Positions 42,547 through 51,481 are shown, counted from the first letter of the stretch. The stretch is DNA of 64,000 nucleotides from Mycobacterium sp. ITM-2016-00318 (GCF_002968285.2 NZ_CP134400.1:2976001-3040000), one strand, 5' to 3'. The notes: a model not told the origin generated them from the letters alone. Program-made: numbers and translations.

Positions 42547-43140
42547 GTGAGGAAGTCCGACAGAGTCAAGACGCTGTCCGCGGCGGGCGGAATGCTCGCA
42601 GCGTTCGCGGCGCTGACGGTCGCCGCGCCCATCGCGCATGCCGACCCCGCGCTGCCCCCGCCCCCCGACCCCGCGCTGCCCGCGCCGGCACTGCCCGGAC
42701 CGCCGCTTCAGCCGGGACCGGAGCAGGAGCAGTCGATCTCGACCCAGGCCGCGGCGGACGATCCCGCGCTGCCCGCCCCGCCGCCGGCCGAGGTGCCGCA
42801 CCTGCTGAGCCCGGAGAACCTGCCGCCGGGCACCTCCGACGTTCCGGTCGAGCCTCCGCAGAGCCGCGGTGCCTCCTACCTGCGCGACCTGTGGCACGCG
42901 GTGCAGACCCAGGACATCAGCGGCCGCGATGCGCTGCTTCTTCTGACGCAACGCCCACTGGACGCCAACGCCATGCCGACGAACGGATTGCCCGCAGGTC
43001 CGCAGGCGCCGGCAGCAATCCCGCAGGGTGAGCCGCTCGCGCCGCCACCTGATGCGGCGCCGCCCGAGCCCGTGCTCCCCGGATCACCATCGCCGCCACC
43101 GGGTCCGGCGCTTCCTGAGGCTCCGCCGCCGGCGCCCTAG
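42547..43140 (+). CDS. exported proline-rich protein
   Basis: A protein of 197 residues from GTG 42547 with AGAGGGGGC upstream. A signal peptide ends at IAHA-DPAL, and the mature protein is about 30 percent Pro, with runs such as LPPPPDPALPAPALPGPP. A short non-repetitive part (SYLRDLWHAVQTQDISGRDALLLL) lies in the middle. I recall unnamed Ala/Pro-rich exported proteins of this shape in mycobacteria. It probably lies in the cell wall. Confidence 0.7.
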   Translation: MRKSDRVKTLSAAGGMLAAFAALTVAAPIAHADPALPPPPDPALPAPALPGPPLQPGPEQEQSISTQAAADDPALPAPPPAEVPHLLSPENLPPGTSDVPVEPPQSRGASYLRDLWHAVQTQDISGRDALLLLTQRPLDANAMPTNGLPAGPQAPAAIPQGEPLAPPPDAAPPEPVLPGSPSPPPGPALPEAPPPAP

Positions 43141-43141
43141 A

Positions 43142-44275
43142 TCACACCGAGGCAGCCTCGTTGAGTTCGTCGAGCCGGTTCGTCGCCTCGAGGTACTCCT
43201 GCACCCAGCGCTCAATGACCACCGAGGTCTTCTCCACTTTGGTGAACTGACCGACAACCTGGCCGACAGGGTTGAACGCCACGTCGACGCTCTCGTTCGG
43301 ATACTTGTGCGTCGCGGCGACGGCCATCCCGGAAACCATGTACTGCAACGGCATTCCGAGCGGCTTCGGGTTTTCCGGATTCTCCCACGCCTCGGTCCAG
43401 TCATTGCGCAGCATGCGGGCCGGCTTACCGGTGAACGACCGGCTGCGCACGGTGTCGCGGCTGGACGCCTTGGCGTACGCGGCGTGCTGCACCGGCGTGT
43501 GTTCCGACTCCTCGACCATCACCCACTGCGAGCCCGTCCACGCACCCTGGGCGCCGAGCGCGAGCGCCGCGGCGATCTGCTGACCGCTGCCGATACCGCC
43601 TGCAGCCAGCACGGGAACAGGAGCCACCTCCTTGACGACCTGCGGCCACAGCACGATCGAGCCGACCTCACCGCAGTGCCCGCCCGCTTCGCCGCCCTGG
43701 GCGATGATGATGTCGACACCGGCGTCGGCGTGCTTGCGCGCCTGCGACGGCGATCCGCACAGCGCCGCGACCTTGCGGCCCTCGGCGTGAATGTGGGCGA
43801 TCATGTCCGCGGGCGGCGTCCCGAGCGCATTGGCGATCAGGGTGCACTTCGGGTGCTTCAGCGCGACTTCGACCTGCGGCGTGGCGGTCGCCTCTGTCCA
43901 GCCGAGAAGCTGCAGGGCGTCGTCGTCACTGTGCTCGACAGGGACGCCGTGGTCGGCGAGGATTTTGCGGGCGAACTCCAGGTGCTCGTCGGGCACCAGC
44001 GCGTTGAGCTGCTTCTTGAGCACCTCAGGCTCCAGGTCGCCCGCGTCCATGCCCTCGTACTTGTTCGGGATGACGATGTCGACGCCGTAGGGATGATCGC
44101 CGATGTTCTCGTCGATCCAGTTCAGCTCTATTTCCAGCTGCTCGGGAGTGAAGCCGACCGCGCCGAGCACGCCGAACCCACCGGCCTTGCTGACCGCGAC
44201 CACCACGTCACGGCAGTGCGTGAAGGCGAAGATCGGAAACTCGATGTCGAGGTCGTCGCAGATGGCGGTATGCAT
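43142..44275 (-). CDS. nitronate monooxygenase-family FMN enzyme
   Basis: A protein of 377 residues from ATG 44275 with AAAGGAG upstream. The TIM-barrel reads FPIFAFTHCRDVVVAVSKAGGFGVLG, then ALCGSPSQARKHADAGVDI, IIAQGGEAGGHCGEVG and VPVLAAGGIGSGQQIAAALALG, the FMN phosphate-binding loops of the NMO family. Such enzymes oxidise nitronates or act as enone reductases. A perfect KstR-type motif 29 bp upstream suggests a sterol-related role, as for the Rv3553 (IpdC)-type members. In length it is close to M. tuberculosis Rv1894c (from memory). It is intact, in contrast to the broken paralogue at 31455-32437. Confidence 0.88.
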   Translation of the reverse strand: MHTAICDDLDIEFPIFAFTHCRDVVVAVSKAGGFGVLGAVGFTPEQLEIELNWIDENIGDHPYGVDIVIPNKYEGMDAGDLEPEVLKKQLNALVPDEHLEFARKILADHGVPVEHSDDDALQLLGWTEATATPQVEVALKHPKCTLIANALGTPPADMIAHIHAEGRKVAALCGSPSQARKHADAGVDIIIAQGGEAGGHCGEVGSIVLWPQVVKEVAPVPVLAAGGIGSGQQIAAALALGAQGAWTGSQWVMVEESEHTPVQHAAYAKASSRDTVRSRSFTGKPARMLRNDWTEAWENPENPKPLGMPLQYMVSGMAVAATHKYPNESVDVAFNPVGQVVGQFTKVEKTSVVIERWVQEYLEATNRLDELNEAASV

Positions 44276-44303
44276 GCGAGCTCCTTTGGCGCGAGGGGCG
44301 AAC

Positions 44304-44317
44304 TGGAACGTGTTCTA
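44304..44317. promoter_or_regulatory. perfect KstR-type motif upstream of the nitronate monooxygenase gene
   Basis: TGGAACGTGTTCTA fits TNNAACNNGTTNNA fully and lies 29 bp upstream of the start codon at 44275. Its core AACGTGTT is identical to that of the motif at 6871-6884. Confidence 0.72.
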
Positions 44318-44375
44318 GTTTAGTACGCGCCGACACCAGGGATTCAAGCAGGCCTGCAGAGACCGTAACGGCCGC

Positions 44376-44969
44376 CTAACCTTGTTTCTTAGCCTCGTCG
44401 CTCTTGGCCGCCTCGTCGCTCTTGGCCGCCTCGTCGCTCTTGGCCGCCTCGTCGCTCTTGGCCGCCTCGTCGCCCTTGGCCGCCTCGTCGCCCTTGGCCG
44501 CCTCGTCGCCCTTGGCCGCGTCGTTGTCTGCCTCGTCGTCCTGCGCCTCGTCGGCCTGTGCCTCCTCGTGCGCTTTCCGAATCCTCTCGTTTCTTTCCTT
44601 GTCATCCGCCACCGTGTCGCCATATGACTTGTCTTCGTCGGTCCTGCCGGTTTCTGCGTCATCGTCCGACGTGTCGGCCGCTGACTCCGACTCGTCCCCG
44701 AACTTCGGACTCCCGTCGTCGTCGAGCCACTCGTTGACGGCCGTGCCCGACACGGTGCCACCACTACCCGGCATGATCACCGTGGGGCGTTGTTCCACGT
44801 ACTCCTTCCGCATCTCCTTGGCTTTCTCCTGGTGCTCCTCTTGCACCTCTGGCTTCTCGGTGCGCGGCCGGTCGTCCTGCTGATCGCTTTTCTGCTGATC
44901 GCTGTCCTGCTGCTGCGCTTGTTGCTCGTCGCTGTCCTGCTGCTCTGTTTGCTGCTGATCGCTCGACAC
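44376..44969 (-). CDS. acidic, intrinsically disordered repeat protein
   Basis: A protein of 197 residues from GTG 44969 (VSSDQQQTEQQDSDEQQ), with AAGGGGG 7 bp upstream. The N-terminus is Gln/Asp-rich, the middle has a short ordered-looking part (EQRPTVIMPGSGGTVSGTAVNEWLDD), and the C-terminus is seven copies of DEAAKG or DEAAKS encoded by an 18-bp tandem repeat. It is hydrophilic with no signal peptide. I recognise no family. The segment VNEWLDDDGSP may be a conserved core of this type of mycobacterial protein. Confidence 0.65.
   Translation of the reverse strand: MSSDQQQTEQQDSDEQQAQQQDSDQQKSDQQDDRPRTEKPEVQEEHQEKAKEMRKEYVEQRPTVIMPGSGGTVSGTAVNEWLDDDGSPKFGDESESAADTSDDDAETGRTDEDKSYGDTVADDKERNERIRKAHEEAQADEAQDDEADNDAAKGDEAAKGDEAAKGDEAAKSDEAAKSDEAAKSDEAAKSDEAKKQG
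44392..44517. repeat. 18-bp tandem repeat, 7 copies (intragenic VNTR)
   Basis: The unit GCCTCGTCGCTCTTGGCC repeats seven times without gaps. Units 1-4 are identical; units 5-7 share a T-to-C change (CCCTTGG). The repeat encodes the hexapeptide DEAAKS/DEAAKG on the reverse strand, so copy-number change keeps the frame. Degenerate copies continue to about 44570. Confidence 0.92.
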
Positions 44970-45030
44970 CGTGCGCCCCCTTTTGGCTGAATGATCCCGA
45001 CGTGCTTGTAGGACTGCCCGGAAGTGTGAT

Positions 45031-45363
45031 TTACGAAACAGCGCGCGATCGCGGCGCCACAAACGAGCCGGCAACCACCAGGAGGCCGACGACGGCAAGC
45101 GGAATGGACCACGACCGGCGGCTCGACACCGCATGCTGGCACTCCGCCACGTAATCGGTGTGCGGGACGATCTCGTTCAGGATCGGCACGCCGGCGACGG
45201 TCTGACCGTTGGCCGCCTCCGCTTCTGACGAATCGGCGGCGATGGCCGTGCCGCAGCCGATCGACTTGCCGTTGCCGGTGATGGACACCGGGACGAGCAG
45301 GGCGATCACACCGGCGATCAGGACGGCCGCACCGGCGATCAGGATCAGGCGTCGTGCAGTCAT
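45031..45363 (-). CDS. small membrane protein with two TM helices
   Basis: A protein of 110 residues from ATG 45363. TM1 is LILIAGAAVLIAGVIALLVPV and TM2 is WSIPLAVVGLLVVAGSFVAP, with a 55-residue outer loop holding two Cys (SIGCGTAI and AECQHAV) that could pair. The family is unknown to me. It lies between the repeat protein gene and another membrane-protein gene in the same direction. Confidence 0.65.
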   Translation of the reverse strand: MTARRLILIAGAAVLIAGVIALLVPVSITGNGKSIGCGTAIAADSSEAEAANGQTVAGVPILNEIVPHTDYVAECQHAVSSRRSWSIPLAVVGLLVVAGSFVAPRSRAVS

Positions 45364-45438
45364 CGTCTGTGCCTCGTTTCTCCACGAAATTGCGGGGGGT
45401 GACCCCCTGAACGGCTCAGGGATTGCCCGCCGGAGTCT

Positions 45439-45903
45439 TCACCAAACCGCCCAGAGCCGGAGGAGGAGAAACGCCGAGATCGCAGCGAAGCACACGAGGT
45501 GGTCCCGGTAGATCGACCGAGCGAGCCCCGACCGATCGGCGAGGCCGTCCTCCCGGCCGCCGAGTCGGACGGCATTCGGCACCGTTCTGCTACCGGCGAG
45601 CACGATGGGAGCCGCGGCGAGCGCAGCCGAAACCGCGGTCAGCCAAATTGGGTCGTCCCCGGTCACGCCCTGAAGCACCGATGCGGCGAGCAGGATCACC
45701 ATCACGGCGGCGATCAAACGGCTCATCGGTCGCGATGTGGTTGTCGCGCGTCGGTAGTACTGCGCGATGGATGCCAGCACCGGCGCGGGTAATTGTCCGT
45801 CCGGGATACCGCGGACCTGGCTATCGAAGATCAGGTCCATCCACAGCACCGCGAGGAGGAAGCCGCCGCAGGCGAGCATCATGCCCTCCGCGACGCTCGT
45901 CAC
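45439..45903 (-). CDS. four-helix membrane protein, function unknown
   Basis: A protein of 154 residues from GTG 45903 (VTSVAEGMMLACGGFLL). Four TM helices are visible, with the loop FDSQVRGIPDGQLPAPVLASIAQYYRRATT and a second loop RTVPNAVRLGGREDGLADRSGLARSIYRDHL. I recognise no named family. It overlaps the upstream HAD gene by 4 bp (GTGA), so it is translated from the same mRNA. Confidence 0.7.
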   Translation of the reverse strand: MTSVAEGMMLACGGFLLAVLWMDLIFDSQVRGIPDGQLPAPVLASIAQYYRRATTTSRPMSRLIAAVMVILLAASVLQGVTGDDPIWLTAVSAALAAAPIVLAGSRTVPNAVRLGGREDGLADRSGLARSIYRDHLVCFAAISAFLLLRLWAVW

Positions 45904-46637
45904 ACCGGTCGCGCCTTTCGGCCGGCAACCGCGACGCGCAGGACGGGCCAGCCATTGGCCGCCGCGGCCGCAGCCAGCCCGGCGCGCGGATTCACCGGCC
46001 GGGGGTGCCCGATCACCGACATCAGCGCCACGTCCTCGTCACCGTCGGCATAGAAGAAGCTGCGCGTCAGATCGACGCCGTTGTCCTCACAGAACCGCTG
46101 TGCCGCATCCGCTTTCCTGGCACCCCAGATGATCGGCCTCTCGATGTCGCCCGTCAGCAGTCCGTCGCCGTCGACTTCGAAGTGGTTGCACAGCAGGGTG
46201 GTGATGCCAAGGGCGCGAGCGACCGGCTCGGCATGAATCGTCAGCGCCGACGAGCACAATGCGACGGTGTGGCCGCGCGCCTGGTGGGCCGCGACGACCT
46301 CGCGCATGAGGGGGTAGACCCTGGATGCGATGTGGCTGACGAACAGCCGCTTGCCGAGCTCGTCGAGTTCGCGCAGTGATTCACCCTTCAGATAGCCGGC
46401 AGCACGCACGATGAGCCGCTCGAACTGCATCCGCCCGAGCCGGTATCGGATCGAAGCCTCCAGCACCCCGAGGACCTCGCCGATCCGCGCCTGTCGGCGC
46501 CGGATCCGGTGGCCTGCATGCGCTGTCGCGGTGAACCCCGAGACCAGCGTCCCGTCCAGGTCGAAGAAGGCGCCCACCTCTGCACCCTGCGGACTGGTGA
46601 CGATTTCGGAGACCCGACCCGAGGGCTCGACCATCAT
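45900..46637 (-). CDS. HAD-IB family phosphatase (SerB-like)
   Basis: A protein of 245 residues from ATG 46637 (46634 also possible). Motif I is GAFFDLDGTLVSGFT, motif II is ALCSSALTIH, and motif III/IV is ARKADAAQRF and FFYADGDEDVALM. This is the IB subfamily that includes phosphoserine phosphatase and the HAD part of PlsC-type proteins. GHPRPVNPRAGLAAAAAANGWPVL is the usual ending of this group. It is divergent from the GH2 gene and is translationally coupled to the membrane protein. Confidence 0.85.
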   Translation of the reverse strand: MMVEPSGRVSEIVTSPQGAEVGAFFDLDGTLVSGFTATAHAGHRIRRRQARIGEVLGVLEASIRYRLGRMQFERLIVRAAGYLKGESLRELDELGKRLFVSHIASRVYPLMREVVAAHQARGHTVALCSSALTIHAEPVARALGITTLLCNHFEVDGDGLLTGDIERPIIWGARKADAAQRFCEDNGVDLTRSFFYADGDEDVALMSVIGHPRPVNPRAGLAAAAAANGWPVLRVAVAGRKARPV

Positions 46638-46685
46638 GAATCGAGACTACGGTTCTTATCCAACAGCGACCGATAGGAGAGGGCC

Positions 46686-49457
46686 ATATCGACCCGGCGC
46701 CGCACCGTCCTCTCCACGATCCTCATCGTCTTGTTGCTGCTGAGCTGCGCGGGCTCGTTCGCCACCTTCGCGCCGCCTCAGCAGCCGCCCGAGAAGATCG
46801 AACTGTCTGACGGCTGGCAGCTCGCTTCGGCCACCCGCGTGGGTTCCGACGGCGCGACCGTGTCGCGCTGGGACTATGCCACAAAAGAGGGCTGGCACAC
46901 CGTCCGCACGATGCCGTCGACGGTCCTCGAGGCGCTGCAGGACGACGGCACCTACCCGCACCTCTACTACGGGAAGAACCTTCTCGACGAGGTGCCGCAG
47001 GACCTCTACAAGCAGAACTGGTGGTATCGCACCTCGTTCCCGGCCCCTGCGGGCCACTCGACTTACCTACTGGAACTTCCCGGTATCAACTACCGCGCCG
47101 AGGTATGGCTGAACGGCCGCCTCGTCGCGGGCAACACCCAGATCGTCGGCATGCACAACGCCCACGAACTCGACGTGGGGCGCTGGCTGCGACCTGGTGA
47201 ATCGAACACCCTCGCGATCAAGGTGACACCCGAGCGCGCCCTGCAGGACATCAACGGGGTGGAGCTCGCGGACAGCTGGTGGGACTGGATCAACTGGAAC
47301 TATCTGGGTTATCGGGGCCCCGACAAAGACGTCGACCGCGGCAATTCCTTTGTCTCGGACCGTAATGCCGGCATCTGGAAGCCGGTGTATCTCAAGGTCT
47401 CCGGCGACGTGGCGCTCGGCCCGACCGTCGTCAACACCGAATTGCCCCTTCCGCGCACCGATTCCGCACGGCTGACCGTTCACACGTCCGTGCGCAACTA
47501 CTCGACACGACAGCTCCGCGGCGTGCTGAAGGGAACGATCTCGCGGCCGGGCAAGCCGAGCATCGACGTCGAACAGGCGGTGACGCTGCTTCCGGGCCAG
47601 CAGCGCGAAGTCACGTTCAGCCCGGACGAGTTCGACGAGCTCACGGTCGCGAACCCCGACCTGTGGTGGCCATACACCCTGGGCGAACCGAACCTCTACG
47701 ACGTGCATCTGCAGTTCACCTCGTATGGACAGGTATCGGATACCTCCGATCTTCGCTTCGGCGTACGCACCGTCACCCAGCACCGCGACTCCGACGGCGA
47801 CTTCCCCGACCTGGGCAAGGGCGGCAACTTCTATCTGACCGTCAACGGCAGGGATCTGTTGGTCAGGGGCGCGGCCTACACACCCGACCTCCTCTTCGCG
47901 CACTCCCCGGACCGCGAGGACGCGATCCTTCGTTACGTCAAGGACCTCGGCCTCAACATGATCCGGCTGGAAGGCAAGTTCCCGGGTGAGCACATCGTCG
48001 AGAAGGCCGACGAACTCGGCATCCCGTTGATGTTCGGCTGGATGTGCTGCAACCAGTGGGAGAAGTGGTCACAGTGGGACGACGAAGACCGAAGAGTGGC
48101 CACCGACAGCCTGCGGTCACAGATCCTGATGCTTCGTTCCCATCCGTCGGTATTTCTCTGGGCCAACGGCAGCGACGGTAAGGCGCCCCCCGATGTCCTC
48201 GCGAAATACCATGCGGTGTTGGATGAGTCGCACTGGCAGAATGCCACCGTCGACACCGTCTCCTCACTGGCACGCGACGCGACGGGGGACCGCGACTGGG
48301 ACGGGATCCACATGGCGGGCCCGTACAGCTGGCGCCCGCCGGGGTACTGGTTCAGCGGCCGGTACGGCGCCACCCGCGGTTCGACCGCCGAGCAGGGCGA
48401 CAACGAACACATCCCGCCGTTCGCGAGCCTCAAGAATTTCATCCCGCCCGACAAGCTGTGGCCGATCAACGACACGTGGTACTTCCACGCCGGGTCGAAC
48501 CCGAAGAATGCCGCCCTGCAAAGCATCAAGCGGGCGGTCGACCGCCGCTACGGACCGTCCGACGATGCAGAGGAATTCGCCCGCAAAGCCCAGCTGGCGC
48601 ACTATGAGTCGACCCGGGCCCAGTTCGAGGTCTTCGCCGCCAACGGGTGGGCGAGCCACAAGATGACCATCTACTGGATGCTCAACAACCACTGGCCGTC
48701 GTTCTTCGGCAACATCTTCGACTACTACCTGCGGCCGGGCGGGGCGTATTACGGGGCGAAGAAAGGCCTTCGGCCGATTTCGGCGGTCTTCGACTCCTAT
48801 GCCACCGGTGATCACTCGAAGGCCAACGTGACGCTGGTCAACCAGACCCCCGACGACCGGTCCGATCTCCGGGTCCGCGTCCGCGTGTACGACCTACAGG
48901 GTGACGTGCGCGAGGACCGCTTGACCGACAAGCTCACCGTGGCCTCTGGCGGAAGCGTTGCGGCCATGACGCTGCCGAGGGTTGCCCGGAACTCGGGTGT
49001 CTATTTCGTCCGCTGCGAGGTGGTCGACGACGACGGATCCGTTCTCGCCGAGAACGTCTACTGGCAGTCACAGCAGCGAGACGACCTCGGTGACCCGACG
49101 AACGACTGGGCGTTCGAACTGAAGCAGGTGAGCTGGGCCGACATGACCGCACTGAACTGGATGCCGCGCGTTCCGCTGCAGGTGAGCGCACAGCGAACCG
49201 ATGCCGAAGGAGAGAACGGGGTCACCATCCGACTGCACAACCCGACCAGGCGAGTGGCCTTCTTCCAACGCGCCGAGATCCTCAATTCGAAGGCCGGCGA
49301 CGAGATCCTGCCGATCGAGTACAGCGACAACTACGTGACGGTGTTTCCGGGCGAAACCGTCGAGGTCCACGGCGTCGTGCCAACCGATCGGACCGAGGCC
49401 AACTGGGTGCGCGTCGCCGGATACAACTCGGCGCCTGTCGTCGTGCCGATTCAGTAG
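46686..49457 (+). CDS. GH2 exo-beta-glucosaminidase-like lipoprotein lacking a canonical start
   Basis: From 46731 (TTG) there are 908 residues. A good AGGAGA at 46675-46680 instead serves the in-frame triplet ATA at 46686, giving xSTRRRTVLSTILIVLLLLSCAG, a complete lipoprotein signal with LLSC lipobox; TTG 46731 would remove the Arg region. The body has the GH2 sugar-binding domain (YLLELPGINYRAEVWLNG), Ig-like domains and a TIM barrel with FLWANGSDG and YWFSGRYGATRGSTAEQGDN. KAQLAHYESTRAQFEVFA and YWMLNNHWPSFFGNIFDYYL are as in actinomycete exo-glucosaminidase CsxA, whose acid is an Asp in a similar S-D. It would act on amino sugars outside the cell. Confidence 0.82.
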   Translation: MSTRRRTVLSTILIVLLLLSCAGSFATFAPPQQPPEKIELSDGWQLASATRVGSDGATVSRWDYATKEGWHTVRTMPSTVLEALQDDGTYPHLYYGKNLLDEVPQDLYKQNWWYRTSFPAPAGHSTYLLELPGINYRAEVWLNGRLVAGNTQIVGMHNAHELDVGRWLRPGESNTLAIKVTPERALQDINGVELADSWWDWINWNYLGYRGPDKDVDRGNSFVSDRNAGIWKPVYLKVSGDVALGPTVVNTELPLPRTDSARLTVHTSVRNYSTRQLRGVLKGTISRPGKPSIDVEQAVTLLPGQQREVTFSPDEFDELTVANPDLWWPYTLGEPNLYDVHLQFTSYGQVSDTSDLRFGVRTVTQHRDSDGDFPDLGKGGNFYLTVNGRDLLVRGAAYTPDLLFAHSPDREDAILRYVKDLGLNMIRLEGKFPGEHIVEKADELGIPLMFGWMCCNQWEKWSQWDDEDRRVATDSLRSQILMLRSHPSVFLWANGSDGKAPPDVLAKYHAVLDESHWQNATVDTVSSLARDATGDRDWDGIHMAGPYSWRPPGYWFSGRYGATRGSTAEQGDNEHIPPFASLKNFIPPDKLWPINDTWYFHAGSNPKNAALQSIKRAVDRRYGPSDDAEEFARKAQLAHYESTRAQFEVFAANGWASHKMTIYWMLNNHWPSFFGNIFDYYLRPGGAYYGAKKGLRPISAVFDSYATGDHSKANVTLVNQTPDDRSDLRVRVRVYDLQGDVREDRLTDKLTVASGGSVAAMTLPRVARNSGVYFVRCEVVDDDGSVLAENVYWQSQQRDDLGDPTNDWAFELKQVSWADMTALNWMPRVPLQVSAQRTDAEGENGVTIRLHNPTRRVAFFQRAEILNSKAGDEILPIEYSDNYVTVFPGETVEVHGVVPTDRTEANWVRVAGYNSAPVVVPIQ

Positions 49458-49478
49458 CGATCCGGCCGCTTGTCGCCG

Positions 49479-50342
49479 CTACCGCAGTGCGGCCGCGATA
49501 CGCCTCCACTGCTCGAGGGGATACTCGCTGAGGTCGGATGTCAGGACCTGCACACAGACGTGGTCGGCGCCGGCGGACAAGTGCTCGTTGATGCGGCCGA
49601 TCACCGCGGTCTCGTCGCCCCAAGCGATGATCGCGTTCAGCAGCCTGTCGCTCACCGAGGCGACGTCGTCCGCCGAGAACCCCTGCCGCAGCATGTTGTT
49701 CGCATAGTTCGGCATCGCCAGGTACATCTTGATCCAATGAGCCCCGATCTCGCGAGCATGCGCGGCATCCTCGGTCAGGATGACGGTCTGCTCGGGTAAT
49801 AGCAGCGGGCCGTCACCGAGGAGCTCACGCGCGTGTCGGGTGAACTCGGGGGTGACCAGGTACGGGTGGGCGCCCCGGGTTCGCGTCGCCGCGAGCTCGA
49901 GCATCTTCGGTCCAAGCGCTGCGAGCGCCCTGGCGCCGACCGGCACCGGCGGTTGCGCTGCGTCAAGCGCATCCAGGAATGACTCGGTGGCCGCAAGCGG
50001 TTTGCGGTATCGGCCCGGCGCCGTCGAGTCGATCAGCGGTGCGTGGCTGACGCCGATACCCATGAGGAACCGATCTCCGTGGGCGGCGAGGAGCGACGCG
50101 TAGGACGCGGCGACGTCGGCGGGCTCGTTCATCCAGAGATTGAGGATCCCCGTCGCGATCACGATGTCCTTCGTCGCAGACAGCAGGTGGTCCACCGACT
50201 CGAGCACCGGCGTCTGGCCGACATCGGGTATCCACAACGCCGAGTAGCCGAGATCTTCCAATTCGGCCGCGGCATCGGCAGATCGGGCTTTGTCGCCGTA
50301 GCGCAGCTGGTGGCTCCAGACTCCCACACCCGAAAGATCCAT
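49479..50342 (-). CDS. LLM-class F420-dependent oxidoreductase
   Basis: A 287-residue luciferase-like TIM barrel from ATG 50342 (MDLSGVGVWSHQLRYGD). ELEDLGYSALWIPDVG, VIATGILNLWMNEP, LAAHGDRFLMGIGVSH and PVPVGARALAALGPKMLELAA are typical of the TIGR03620-type branch. It would transfer hydride with F420. It is followed upstream (same strand) by a thioesterase gene 8 bp away, suggesting a joint transcript. Confidence 0.87.
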   Translation of the reverse strand: MDLSGVGVWSHQLRYGDKARSADAAAELEDLGYSALWIPDVGQTPVLESVDHLLSATKDIVIATGILNLWMNEPADVAASYASLLAAHGDRFLMGIGVSHAPLIDSTAPGRYRKPLAATESFLDALDAAQPPVPVGARALAALGPKMLELAATRTRGAHPYLVTPEFTRHARELLGDGPLLLPEQTVILTEDAAHAREIGAHWIKMYLAMPNYANNMLRQGFSADDVASVSDRLLNAIIAWGDETAVIGRINEHLSAGADHVCVQVLTSDLSEYPLEQWRRIAAALR

Positions 50343-50350
50343 GATCGCTC

Positions 50351-50743
50351 CTATCCGACTGCGGCGAAGTTGACTGTTGCCGTGGCACCGAGTTCGCCGT
50401 CGTCGCCCCGATATATGTCGACCTGGATGACCACGGACCGCTTTCCGGTGCGCAGGATCCGCGCGACGGCACGGGCGGCCCCGTTGCGGACCTTGATCGG
50501 GCGCAGATAGCGGATGAAGAGATCGGTGGTGGCGATGGCGTGACCGAAAGGCGTGCTCCGTGCGGCGAGTTGACCCGCCGTCACATCGGCCATCGTGGCG
50601 ATCAGCCCGCCCTGCAGTCCGCCCGCGGTGTTGGTCACCCGTTCGTCGACCGGCATCTCCATGACGACCGAGTCGTCTGTCGACGGCACCTCCTCGAGCC
50701 CGATCTGGTCGAACAGCTCACGCAAGGATTTCGGCGCCGTCAC
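50351..50743 (-). CDS. PaaI-type acyl-CoA thioesterase
   Basis: A hotdog-fold protein of 130 residues from GTG 50743 (VTAPKSLRELFDQI). The core is NTAGGLQGGLIATMADVTAG, with HxxxxTTDLFIRYLRPIKV-like text (HAIATTDLFIRYLRPI), as in the PaaI family. It hydrolyses acyl-CoA or aryl-CoA. The frame extends far upstream to 51397, antisense to the 2OG gene, and is rejected. It shares a 36-bp divergent promoter region with the 2OG-Fe gene. Confidence 0.87.
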   Translation of the reverse strand: MTAPKSLRELFDQIGLEEVPSTDDSVVMEMPVDERVTNTAGGLQGGLIATMADVTAGQLAARSTPFGHAIATTDLFIRYLRPIKVRNGAARAVARILRTGKRSVVIQVDIYRGDDGELGATATVNFAAVG

Positions 50744-50779
50744 GGGAATGACCTTACGGTAGCCGGGTACTCGTGCCCT

Positions 50780-51481
50780 GTGACAGCCTGCGAACCTCTG
50801 ACCAGCGGATCGGTGTGCCTGATGTCGGCCTCCGCGCTTTCCCGGTGTCTCGACGCGGACGCAGCGGCGTGGAGCGAGTTCGCGTCGCATTGGGACGAAC
50901 TGGAGCCCGACGCCTACGCCGCGGAACTCGGCACGACGCGGCTGCGCCGGTACGGCCACTTCGCATTCACGCCCGCCGACGGCTCGGCCCGGCGGTTGCC
51001 ACACGATGCGTTCGTCCAGCCGGACGACTCCAATCCGCTCTACATCGGCCGCGACCGCAATTTCGAACCGCTCACCGAAGCGTTCGGCGGCGATGCTCTG
51101 CTTGACCGACTGATCCGGCTCCTCGGCGGAGTGGCCACCGTGCTGGACGACGCTGCGGAATGGAGCGTCAAGGTCACCCCGTTCCGAGTGCTGGCCGCCC
51201 CGGGCAACGCCGGTGAACCCGCCCCGGAAGGACGCCACCGCGACGGCGTCACTCTCGTCACGTCGCTCCTCATCGGACGCGAGAACGCCGTCGGCGGTGA
51301 AAGTACCGTCTACGACCTCGCGGGCACGCCGCTGCTCACCACAACCCTGGCCGAGCCAGGCACCTTGCTGCTCAGCGACGACCGATCGACCTTGCACAGC
51401 GTCACGGCGATCCGGCCAATGGATCCGTCGCGCTGCGCGCGCAGGGACGTCCTCGTCATCACCTTCGCACCGTGTCAGTGA
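50780..51481 (+). CDS. 2-oxoglutarate/Fe(II) dioxygenase-family protein
   Basis: A protein of 233 residues from GTG 50780 (VTACEPLTSG). The iron site is suggested by RHRDGVTLVTSLLIGREN (HxD), a distal His in DRSTLHSVTAI, and a basic residue further on (RRDVLVITF). GESTVYDL and LAEPGTLLLSDD fill the jelly-roll. It belongs to the 2OG-Fe_dioxy family (PF10014), related to amino-acid hydroxylases. It is convergent with the GCS2 gene, with a 23-bp overlap at the 3' ends. Confidence 0.8.
   Translation: MTACEPLTSGSVCLMSASALSRCLDADAAAWSEFASHWDELEPDAYAAELGTTRLRRYGHFAFTPADGSARRLPHDAFVQPDDSNPLYIGRDRNFEPLTEAFGGDALLDRLIRLLGGVATVLDDAAEWSVKVTPFRVLAAPGNAGEPAPEGRHRDGVTLVTSLLIGRENAVGGESTVYDLAGTPLLTTTLAEPGTLLLSDDRSTLHSVTAIRPMDPSRCARRDVLVITFAPCQ

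Noticed and set aside
44376-44570. Tandem repeat considered as a CRISPR array
   Set aside because: The 18-bp units are contiguous with no spacers and encode a hexapeptide repeat in frame.
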